A DNA stretch of 64,000 nt, taken from contig CBDDIR010000003.1 of the NCBI GenBank assembly GCA_965229115.1, forward strand, positions 248,001 to 312,000, in the 5' to 3' direction. This document shows, piece by piece, positions 54,333 to 62,224 of this stretch (its first letter is position 1; every line of letters begins with the position of its first letter). The notes below the pieces were generated by a model. The model ran no database searches. It was not told the origin of the DNA and was given only the letters and a program-made list of their open reading frames with translations. This DNA is from UBA7672 sp965229115. GTDB taxonomy: Bacteria > Pseudomonadota > Alphaproteobacteria > Caulobacterales > Hyphomonadaceae. The translations under genes and the position numbers were made by a program.

Positions 54333-55898
54333 ATGACTCTGACGACTACGAAGCGCGTCCGCGTTGCGGGCGCAGCCGCCATTGCGTTCGCCGTTGCAGC
54401 TTGCGGAGGCGGAGGCAGTTCACCCCCGCCACCAGCGCCGCCACCGCCCGGACCTCCGCCACCTGTTGTGACGGCAGTCGCGGCGTCCAGCGCCACGAGT
54501 GTTCAGGAAGGCCAGCCTTTCACCCTCAACGCTTCGGGTTCTTCGGTTTCGACCGGCGCTGGCGTGACCTATGCGTGGACGCAGGTGTCGGGCCCGGCGG
54601 TGACGATCAGCAATCCGACGTCGGCCTCGATCAATGTCAGCGTGCCTGAGCTGACGGCTGATACGACTGCGCAGTTCCAGGTGAGCGTGACCGGCAGCGG
54701 TGTGACCGCGCAGGCGACAACCACAGTGACCTTCGCCAACATCGCGCAGACGCCCGTTTACAATGGCGGGTCGCAGGTGTTGCGGACGCTATCGTTCGAC
54801 CAGCCTGTGCGTAGGATTTTCGGGGATCAGACGTGGGCCATGGCGGGCGTATCGGCGAATGCGGCTGATCCGCTGACTTTCCTTGATGTTTCGGCACTGC
54901 CTTCCGGTGAGCTGCAGGCAACGTCTTCGCAGCAGGGCCCACTGGCATCGGCGACACAGACACGGCGCGTGATGCAGTTGCCCAATGCCGGAACGGACAA
55001 ACACTTTGCCATTCTAGACGAAGCGGCGAACGTGTTCCGCGTCAGCACCCGCACCGCGGCAGGGCTGGTGCAGCCCCGGGCAAACTCGGCGTTCACCGTT
55101 ACAGCACCGTGCGGCTTCAGCCACGGCAGCCTGAATGGAGGAGCGTCATTCTATGTTGGCACGCGCACTGGCTTCGAAGTCTATGGCTTTAACGTTCTAA
55201 ATACCGCGCCATCACGGGTTGCGGTAATGACCAACGGCAGACCCGCGTGTGCCCTCGTGTCACCGCGATTGACCCTGGATGGCAACGAATTTCCGGACAC
55301 GGTGTTGCCGAGCACCGGCAACAACTCGTTCACGCCGCGCTTCTTCGACGCCGTTACGCTCGACACCAGCAACAACACGCTGAACGTCTATCAATACTTC
55401 ACCGGGTTCAGTCAGTATCAACTGTCCTCAAGCACTCCAGTGAGTTTGAACGCCTCCAAGCCGCTGCAACTCGTGGCGTGGACGGAGCTCGCATCGTATG
55501 GGTCCATCGGAATCAATACGGGCATGGCGCTTGTCTTCAGCGATGGGACGCATGCGGGGGAGCATCGGCTGGTGGTGGTCGGGTTCGATTCAACGCACAC
55601 GCTGAAGCAGACGACCTACAATCTCGGGCTTGGCGTGCCGGTGCAGGTTTTCACGGAAAACCTCGATGGCGATAACGCAAATCCGGAAATCGCGATCCTG
55701 AAATCGACTTCGCCGCAGGTCGAGATCTATGAGTCGGGCTCGACGACGGGCGGTGTCACGCCGCTGTCGGGTCCGTTCTATCTTGAGGTGGGGCTGGGCG
55801 CGACGCAGGCGGCGCGGTCGCTGTTGATCGGTCAGGCGGGAATGAGCGTGGTGTTCCCGGAGAAGAAGCAGATCAAGGTCGTCGGGTCGCTGCCCTGA
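54333..55898 (+). CDS. Lipoprotein with PKD/REJ-like domain
   Basis: 521 residues. A lipoprotein signal (FAVAAC) is followed by GGGG and a proline-rich stretch (SSPPPPAPPPPGPPPP), probably crossing or clearing the envelope surface. A PKD-like domain at about residues 50-130 has FTLNASGSS, YAWTQVSGPAVTI and FQVSVTGSG. The remaining 380 residues are repetitive beta-type sequence, possibly a propeller (ENLDGDNANPEIAIL resembles FG-GAP-like repeats). It is likely surface exposed. No enzyme motif is visible. Confidence 0.82.
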   Translation: MTLTTTKRVRVAGAAAIAFAVAACGGGGSSPPPPAPPPPGPPPPVVTAVAASSATSVQEGQPFTLNASGSSVSTGAGVTYAWTQVSGPAVTISNPTSASINVSVPELTADTTAQFQVSVTGSGVTAQATTTVTFANIAQTPVYNGGSQVLRTLSFDQPVRRIFGDQTWAMAGVSANAADPLTFLDVSALPSGELQATSSQQGPLASATQTRRVMQLPNAGTDKHFAILDEAANVFRVSTRTAAGLVQPRANSAFTVTAPCGFSHGSLNGGASFYVGTRTGFEVYGFNVLNTAPSRVAVMTNGRPACALVSPRLTLDGNEFPDTVLPSTGNNSFTPRFFDAVTLDTSNNTLNVYQYFTGFSQYQLSSSTPVSLNASKPLQLVAWTELASYGSIGINTGMALVFSDGTHAGEHRLVVVGFDSTHTLKQTTYNLGLGVPVQVFTENLDGDNANPEIAILKSTSPQVEIYESGSTTGGVTPLSGPFYLEVGLGATQAARSLLIGQAGMSVVFPEKKQIKVVGSLP

Positions 55899-56077
55899 GA
55901 TTCGCGCCATCTGGCTGAGCGACATACGGGCCAGGTTTTCGGACCTGGTCCGTACTGCTCATTGTTGCAGTCGCGACGCATCAATTACATGCGCTCCGCG
56001 TTTTAATGTTGCTGGACCGCGCCCGGCTGACCATCGAATTGCCGGTAGTCCGTCGATAGACCAGCCAGAAAGCAATA

Positions 56078-56449
56078 ATGGCAATGCGCCTGCCTACGAT
56101 CCTCGTAGTTGAAGATGAGCCCATCGTGCGTATGGGGATTACCGAGCATCTTCTGGATGAGGGCTTCAATGTTCTTGAGGCCGCGAACGCGGCGAGCGCG
56201 ATTACGTCGCTATCCACTCATGACGACATCAAGCTGGTCTTCACCGACATTGACCTCGGCGCCGGCATGGATGGGCTGGAGCTGTGCGAGGCGGTGCAGA
56301 AGCGGTGGCCGCCGGTCGAGATATTCGTCACTTCGGGGCGCAGGCAACCTGAGAAGGCGGACGCCTGCAAGTTCGCGAAATTCTTCCCGAAGCCCTACGA
56401 CACAGACGTGGTGACCAACGCGATCCGCAGGGCTACCGGCGCGACCTAG
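56078..56449 (+). CDS. Stand-alone receiver domain response regulator
   Basis: 123 residues, one receiver and no output domain. The acidic pair is VVEDEP, the phospho-acceptor Asp57 is in VFTDIDLGAGMDG, and the conserved Lys is in FFPKPYD. An ATG two codons downstream is an alternative start. It would act by protein interaction or as a phosphate carrier or sink. No kinase gene is adjacent. A terminator follows. Confidence 0.93.
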   Translation: MAMRLPTILVVEDEPIVRMGITEHLLDEGFNVLEAANAASAITSLSTHDDIKLVFTDIDLGAGMDGLELCEAVQKRWPPVEIFVTSGRRQPEKADACKFAKFFPKPYDTDVVTNAIRRATGAT

Positions 56450-56494
56450 CCGGACGAGGTTCGGCGGAGCCCCTATCAGCTGAAGGCTATAAAG

Positions 56495-56526
56495 ACGGCC
56501 AGTCTCGCGACTGGCCGTTTGCTTTT
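56495..56526 (+). terminator. Intrinsic terminator after the receiver gene
   Basis: ACGGCCAGT (56495-56503) and ACTGGCCGT (56510-56518) form a perfect nine-base stem with a six-base loop, followed by TTTGCTTTT. Confidence 0.9.
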
Positions 56527-56592
56527 GGGCGCGATCGGCGCGAAGTTGACAGTATCAAGAGACTGAAAAAGTCCTGTCAGGAGGAGACCCGC

Positions 56593-57840
56593 ATGAAACT
56601 TCGTCGCTCAGTTGCCATAGCTGCGTTGGCAGCTTCCGTGCTGGCCTTCGCGCCGGCAATCGCCCAGACGCCGCCCAAGGCGCAGGGCAAAACGCCTGCC
56701 CAGGCGCCGGCCAAGGCGCCGCCGAAGAACTATCTCGACGAAGCGCTGGCGACAGGCGCCTCGACGGGCGTCGGCTATGCCGATGAGAGCGAGAAGGTCG
56801 AAGGGCCGAAGACGATCGCGGGCACGAAATCCTATCAGAGCCCGCTGCCGTTCTTCCGCGACCTCAAGCCGTGGGATGCCAACTACAAGCCGCCGCGTAC
56901 GCCGGACGGCAAGCCGGACCTGCAGGGCGTATGGTCGACGGCGTCGCTGACGACGATGGTGCGGGGCGGCAATGGCGACAAGGTCGGCAGCGAGCTGGTG
57001 ATCCCGCACGAGAAGATCGACGAGCTGACGCGTGGCGCGGCCTACACGCGCGCGGCCGATGCGAGCCAGAAGCGGACGGACCCGAATGCGGGTGTGTTCA
57101 CCGACAAGAATGCCGAGGCTGGCTACAACGCGTTCTGGATCGATCCGGGTTCTGAATACGCCAAGGTGAATGATGAGTGGCGCTCATCGTGGATTACCTC
57201 GCCCGCGAACGGCGTGCCGCCTTTCTCCAAAGCTGCGATGGATCTGCGTGGCGAGCGTATGGCGAATGTGAAGAAGAACGTGAACACGGGCCCGGAAATC
57301 CGGCCGATGGGCGAGCGTTGCTTCATCTCGTTCGGCAGCCAGGGCGGACCGCCGCTGAACAATGCGATGTACAACAACAACCTGCAGATCGTGCAGACGC
57401 CGAATGCGGTGATGATCGATATCGAGATGAACCACGATGCGCGGATCATCAAGGTGTCGGACAAGCCGGGCGATGGCGCGCGGCCGGATGCCGTGCGGGC
57501 CTGGTTTGGCGACTCGCTGGGGCATTGGGAAGGCGACACGTTCGTGGTCGTCACCAAGAAGTTCAGCGTGAACCACCAGAAGCTGGCGGCCTTCCCGGTG
57601 TCCGATCAGGGGCAGGTGACGGAGTGGTTCAAGCGCGTGTCGGATGACATCATCGACTATCGCTTCGAGGTGAAGGACCCGGTCTATTACACGCAGACCT
57701 GGACGGGGCAGATCCCGCTGCGCCGCTCGCAGGAGCATCTGTATGAATACGCGTGCCATGAGGGCAACTACGCGATGCCGGGCATTCTGCGCGCGGATGC
57801 CGAGGGCCACGACACGGCGATCGAGTCGGAAGGCGAGTGA
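56593..57840 (+). CDS. Secreted protein with CHEGNY signature (paralogue 2)
   Basis: 415 residues, with CAGGAGGAG shortly before the ATG. The signal peptide ends near FAPAIAQ, followed by an alanine/proline/lysine linker to about residue 45. The core repeats the motifs of the protein at 49516: KPDLQGVWSTASLTTM, YNAFWIDPG, SSWITSPANG, NAMYNNNLQIVQTPN, IEMNHDARIIKV, YEYACHEGNY. It is longer by an N-terminal segment of about 80 residues. The function is unknown. Confidence 0.82.
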   Translation: MKLRRSVAIAALAASVLAFAPAIAQTPPKAQGKTPAQAPAKAPPKNYLDEALATGASTGVGYADESEKVEGPKTIAGTKSYQSPLPFFRDLKPWDANYKPPRTPDGKPDLQGVWSTASLTTMVRGGNGDKVGSELVIPHEKIDELTRGAAYTRAADASQKRTDPNAGVFTDKNAEAGYNAFWIDPGSEYAKVNDEWRSSWITSPANGVPPFSKAAMDLRGERMANVKKNVNTGPEIRPMGERCFISFGSQGGPPLNNAMYNNNLQIVQTPNAVMIDIEMNHDARIIKVSDKPGDGARPDAVRAWFGDSLGHWEGDTFVVVTKKFSVNHQKLAAFPVSDQGQVTEWFKRVSDDIIDYRFEVKDPVYYTQTWTGQIPLRRSQEHLYEYACHEGNYAMPGILRADAEGHDTAIESEGE

Positions 57841-57864
57841 GGCGAGGTAGGGTGCTAACGCACC

Positions 57865-58518
57865 CTACTGCTTTGCCTGCGATTGTTCGAACACCTTGAG
57901 CTGGGCGGCGAACGCGCGCTGGAAGGCGGGGCGGGATTCGGCGCGGGCTAGGTAGGCGCTGAGGTTGGGGAACTCTTCGATGAGGCCCGAGCTTTTGGCG
58001 CGCTGGATGACGTGGGTCATCATGATGTCGGCGGCGCTGAAGTCGCCGTCGAGCCATTCATTGTCGGCGAGGCGGCGGGAGAGTTCGCCGAGGCGTTTGC
58101 GGATGGCGTTGTGGAGCTGGGGCAGGCGCTGGTCGTACCAGGGCTTGTCGCGCTCGAGGATCATTGCGCCGGAGAGCTCGACGATGGGCGGCTCGACCGT
58201 GGCGACGGCGGCGAACATCCAGGTGATGGCGCGGGCGCGGGCGTTGGCGTCCTTGGGCAGGAGGCCGGGGTGCGTTTCGGCGATGTGCAGGATGATCGAG
58301 CCGGTTTCGAAGAGGGCGAGGTCGCCGTCTTCGTAGGTGGGGATCTGGCCGAAGGGCTGGATGGCGATGTGCGCCGGTTCCTTCATCTGCGGGAAGGTGA
58401 CGAGGCGGACATTGTAGGGCTGGCCGACTTCTTCCAGCGCCCAGCGGACGCGCATGTCGCGCGCTAGGCCGCGACCGCGGTCGGGGGAGGCTGCGAAGGC
58501 GGTGATGGTCGGGGTCAT
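57865..58518 (-). CDS. Glutathione S-transferase family protein
   Basis: 217 residues. The thioredoxin-like N domain (DMRVRWALEEVGQPYNVRL) has the GQIPTYEDGDLALFETGSI segment, in which the Glu-Thr/Ser pair after the cis-Pro binds glutathione. An all-helical C domain follows with WLDGDFSAADIMM, the N-capping-box region. The substrate is unknown. It is convergent with the secreted protein gene. Confidence 0.93.
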   Translation of the reverse strand: MTPTITAFAASPDRGRGLARDMRVRWALEEVGQPYNVRLVTFPQMKEPAHIAIQPFGQIPTYEDGDLALFETGSIILHIAETHPGLLPKDANARARAITWMFAAVATVEPPIVELSGAMILERDKPWYDQRLPQLHNAIRKRLGELSRRLADNEWLDGDFSAADIMMTHVIQRAKSSGLIEEFPNLSAYLARAESRPAFQRAFAAQLKVFEQSQAKQ

Positions 58519-58599
58519 GGCGTGGCTCCCTTTTCGTCGGTTCTACTGAAATGACGCGTGGGGTGGTCCCGATCCGACAGAGGCCAGATATTTTTGTCG

Positions 58600-59823
58600 T
58601 TAGCCAGCCGGGAGGTTGAGGAGATAGCGGGCGGCGATCATTGCGCCGTCGGCGTTCATGGTCTTCGCGATGGCGGCGGCGCGGGTTTTGGTTTCAGGAG
58701 CGAGAGCTGTCTTGAGGGCGGCTGACAGCGTTTCGAGGGTGGGTGTCGGGCCGGGGTGAAGGGCGCCGATGCCGAGGCTGGCGACGTGTTCGCCCCAGTA
58801 GGGTTGGTCGGCGACCTGGGGCACGATGACTTGCGGTGTTGCGGAGCGGGCGGCAGTTGTCGTGGTGCCGGCGCCGCCGTGGTGGATGATGGCGGCGAGG
58901 CGGGGGAAGAGCGCTTGCTGGTTGACGTCGCCGGTGATGAAGCAGTCGGGCTGGTTGTCGATCAGGGCGAGGTTCGCCCAGCCGCGCGCGAGGATGATGC
59001 GGCGGCCCTAGGCGCGGATGGCTGCGATGGTGGCTTGGGCGGCGCCGGTGGCGGCAGGCGTCGCCATGCTGCCGAAGCCTGCATAGACGGGCGGTTCGCC
59101 GGCATCGAGGAAGGCTAGGAGATCGTCGCTAAGCAGGCGTGTGTCGGGGAGGATCCAGGCGCCGGTTTGTATCGGGTGGCTGAGATCGGTGGGTTGCCAG
59201 GGCCAGAGGATGGGATCGGAAGCGAGGAGTTGTTCGTTGCCGTTCGCGTGGTCGCGCGTGTTGCTGATCGGCGGGAGACCGATCGATGCGCGGAGGTCGT
59301 TGAGGGCGCCGCCGAAGAGGATGTTCATCGTCTCGGCGTTGTGCGCCCAGAGTTCGCGATTGTCGTTCATCTCTGGCGGGAAGGGACGCGAGGGCCAGAG
59401 CACTGGGCGGTGGTGGGTTGATGGGAGATAGAGCGGACAGTAGTGCGCGTGGAGGAAGCGGATGCCGCGTTTCTCTGCGACGGTCTGGGCTGCGGCGGCG
59501 GAGGGAAAGAGGCCGGTGCCGACAATGATGTCGGTGTTGTCGGCGGCGGCGTTGATGGCTGCGTACTGGCCGGTCATGACTTCGGCGGCGAGTGTGCGGA
59601 AGTCCGTCGCGGCGGAGGGCTTGGCCTTGTCCGCGATCCACTGGCGGATGGCGTAGAAGGCCGGAGTGAGGCGCACATTTGCGCGTGTCGCGATGTCGGT
59701 GAACTCCGCGTCGGGCGGGGACGAAACGATCGCTTCTGCGCCGAGGGACTGCAGCGCTGCGGCGAGGGCGATCATCGGTTCGACATCGCCGCGGGAGCCG
59801 AAGGTGGAGAGCAGGACGCGCAT
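58600..59823 (-). pseudogene. GT1-type glycosyltransferase interrupted by an amber codon
   Basis: A single frame of 408 codons encodes a UGT/sterol-glucosyltransferase-like protein. The N-terminal part has MRVLLSTFGSRGDVEPMIAL, and the C-terminal part has PRLAAIIHHGGAGTTTTAAR and VPQVADQPYWGEHV, the nucleotide-sugar donor site. The frame is broken once, by TAG at 59008-59010, between AAIRA and GRRIILARGWANL; no frameshift is needed to join the halves. A CAG-to-TAG change (Gln) would explain it. Either the gene is newly inactivated, the stop is read through, or there is a sequence error. The natural sugar acceptor is unknown. Confidence 0.85.
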
Positions 59824-59954
59824 GGGAGACTCCGTATCGTGTGATCGGGGTCTGGTTGGCTACAACGAAGTGCGGGTCTTGAAGCAAGCCCCTTGAGCGC
59901 CATATGTGTTTAAGGGAGAGGGGACTTCATCCGACAATTCGCAACGAAATCGCC

Positions 59955-60506
59955 TCATCCGAGCGACAGGATGTCGTGGGCGATTTCGCGCATGTCGTTG
60001 TTGAGCTGGTGGTCCCGGCCCTTGAGGCGCTTGATCTTCGCCTGCGGGATAGCCTCGGCGTAGAGATCGGCATGGTCGATCGGCGCGGTGTCGTCATTGT
60101 CGCCATGGTAGAGGAAGATCGGCATGTCCGAGGGCAGGCGTGCGCCGAGATTCTTGCGGACGGTGATCTCCTTGCTGGTCCAACCGCCCTCGCCGATGAA
60201 AGGCGTTGCGATCAGGAACAGGCCGTAGAGCGAGTGGTTCAGCGGGCTCGAGGCGAGCGCATTGACGAGGATTGTTGCGCCGATCGAATGGCCGACGATG
60301 ATCAGGCCGTCGCCGAGCTTGTCGATGTTCTCGGAGATGGCGGACTTCCACGGACCATAGGCAGGCTCGTCCTCATGCGGCATGCGGGGATAGTGGATCC
60401 AGTAGCGCTGGCCGAGCGAGAGCTTGAGGCTTTCGACCAGTTGCTGGTCCCAATGGTCGTGTGTGTCGGACCCGCCGCCCTGGATGAAAAGTATGTCGCG
60501 ACTCAT
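59955..60506 (-). CDS. RBBP9/YdeN-type alpha/beta hydrolase
   Basis: 183 residues from the ATG at 60504-60506, with AGGAG six bases upstream; an ATG seven codons earlier is less likely. The nucleophile is in VGHSIGATIL, the acid in HGDNDDTAPI and the His in KGRDHQLNNDM, matching the small serine hydrolase family of RBBP9. FIQGGGSDTHDHWD is the N-terminal strand with the oxyanion turn. The substrate is unknown. Confidence 0.92.
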   Translation of the reverse strand: MSRDILFIQGGGSDTHDHWDQQLVESLKLSLGQRYWIHYPRMPHEDEPAYGPWKSAISENIDKLGDGLIIVGHSIGATILVNALASSPLNHSLYGLFLIATPFIGEGGWTSKEITVRKNLGARLPSDMPIFLYHGDNDDTAPIDHADLYAEAIPQAKIKRLKGRDHQLNNDMREIAHDILSLG

Positions 60507-60683
60507 GCCGGTCTCCTGACATCTCAACGATGGCGACGGGGATGAGTTGCCTCAACTGGGCAGTCGACCGGGTCGCGCGTTGCGGTGCAGCAGAAATGCG
60601 TTCGCGCTGACGGCGACGCTGGGGCGCCCCATTCCATCTGTCATGTTGATGAGGCAGGCTCGCCAAAAATCGGGGAGTCGATC

Positions 60684-62120
60684 ATGGACAAGTCGAAAGC
60701 GGCGCATGCGAGCACGGCTTCGCGGCGAGCGGTGCTGGCGGGCGCGGGCGGGATCGCAGCGTGGGCGATGCTACCGCAGACGTCTTCGGCGCAGCAGAAG
60801 ATTGCCAAGCCGGGTGCGGGTCAGCGCGTGAACGTTGCGGTGATCGGCGCGGGCGGCAAAGGCGCCGACAACATGGCGCAGCTGACGAGCCAGAACATTG
60901 TCGCGATGTGCGATGTCGATATGGGACGCGTGTCTCGGTCGCTGTCGAACAAGGACGGCATCAAGCCGGAGATGGTCGAGCTGAAATCGGCTTACGACAA
61001 GGCCGAGCAGTTTGCCGATTACCGCAAGATGTTCGATGCACGGAAAGACATTGAGGCCGTGCTGATCGCGACGCCGGATCACCACCATGCGGTGGCGGCG
61101 CGGATGGCGATGGAGCGCGGACTGCACGTGTTCGTGCAGAAGCCGCTGACCTACACGGTGCGCGAGAGTCGGTTGCTGACGTCGCTTGCGGAGAAGACGC
61201 CGGCGCTGGTGACCCAGATGGGCAACCAGGGACATTCGAGCGACGAGGGGCGGCGCGCGGTGGAGCTGCTGCGCGGCGGCGCGATCGGGAAGGTGAAGGA
61301 GATACATATCTGGACCAACCGCCCGGTGTGGCCGCAGGGCGTGGGCAAGCCGGAGGCCAAGCCTGTTCCGGCGACGCTGGATTGGGATCTGTGGCGGGGG
61401 CCTGCGAATATCGATTGGGGCTACAACCCCGACTATGCGCACTTCAACTGGCGCGGCTGGGTGCCGTTCGGCACAGGCGCCGTGGGCGATATGGGCGCAC
61501 ACCTGATGGACTTCCCCGTCTGGGCGCTGGACCTCGGCCTGCCGACGCGGATCGAGACGCACCATTCGCTGTGGGGCGGCGACACCGATCCGTGGGACTA
61601 CAAGCGCCCGGAAACGCTGACTAGCTATCCGTTGGCGTCGATCATCTATTACGAGTTCGGCAAGGCGAAGGGCGGGCCGGTGAAGCTCACCTGGTATGAT
61701 GGCGGGATGGCGCCGCCTGCGCCGCGTGGACTGCCGGCGGACCGGATCGTCGAGGAGGAGGGCGGCGTGCTCTATGTCGGCGACAAGGGGCAGCTGCTGC
61801 ACGACACCTATGGCTTCAAGCCGACGCTGATTGGCGGCGATGCGATTGCGCGCGGGGCGAAGATCCCGGTGTCGCTGCCGCGCATCCAGGGCGGGCACAG
61901 GGGACATGAGATGAACTGGATCCGCGCGATCCGGGGCGAAGAGAAAATCTCCTCGCCATTCTCTCAGGCAGGCGTGCTGACGGAATCCATGCTGCTGGGC
62001 ATGGTGGCGATGCGGACGGACAAGACGATCGAGTATGACGGCGCGAAGGGCCTGATCACCAACCTGCCGGAAGCGAACGTCTATCTGGATCGGGAGTACC
62101 GGAAGGGGTGGGAGCTCTAG
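60684..62120 (+). CDS. Tat-exported Gfo/Idh/MocA family oxidoreductase
   Basis: 478 residues from the ATG at 60684, with GGGGAG upstream. The twin-arginine signal is SRRAVLAGAGGIAAWAML. The Rossmann motif is VAVIGAGGKGADN, IATPDHHHAVAARMAMERG follows, and the usual EKP motif appears as QKPLTYTVRE. Exported Gfo/Idh/MocA proteins bind NAD(P) before translocation and act on sugars or sugar derivatives in the periplasm. The bulky His/Trp-rich second half (HFNWRGWVPFG) is common in the family subset from environmental bacteria. The substrate is unknown. Confidence 0.93.
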   Translation: MDKSKAAHASTASRRAVLAGAGGIAAWAMLPQTSSAQQKIAKPGAGQRVNVAVIGAGGKGADNMAQLTSQNIVAMCDVDMGRVSRSLSNKDGIKPEMVELKSAYDKAEQFADYRKMFDARKDIEAVLIATPDHHHAVAARMAMERGLHVFVQKPLTYTVRESRLLTSLAEKTPALVTQMGNQGHSSDEGRRAVELLRGGAIGKVKEIHIWTNRPVWPQGVGKPEAKPVPATLDWDLWRGPANIDWGYNPDYAHFNWRGWVPFGTGAVGDMGAHLMDFPVWALDLGLPTRIETHHSLWGGDTDPWDYKRPETLTSYPLASIIYYEFGKAKGGPVKLTWYDGGMAPPAPRGLPADRIVEEEGGVLYVGDKGQLLHDTYGFKPTLIGGDAIARGAKIPVSLPRIQGGHRGHEMNWIRAIRGEEKISSPFSQAGVLTESMLLGMVAMRTDKTIEYDGAKGLITNLPEANVYLDREYRKGWEL

Positions 62121-62145
62121 GGCTCGCATTTGGTGCGGCTCTTTA

Positions 62146-62215
62146 GCAAAACTGGGGGCTGAAATGCCCCTTGTGATGGCATTTGCCCTTGCGGAGGGGC
62201 CGGTTTTGCCTTTTT
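62146..62215 (+). terminator. Terminator or attenuator-like structure before ilvD
   Basis: GCAAAACTGG (62146-62155) can pair with CCGGTTTTGC (62200-62209, one wobble), followed by CTTTTT, which ends 10 bases before the ilvD ATG. Inside it, GGGGC/GCCCC (62155-62159 with 62166-62170) and AAATGCC/GGCATTT (62162-62168 with 62178-62184) are mutually exclusive alternatives. It could be the oxidoreductase terminator or an attenuator. Confidence 0.5.
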
Positions 62216-62224
62216 AGCTAGGGC

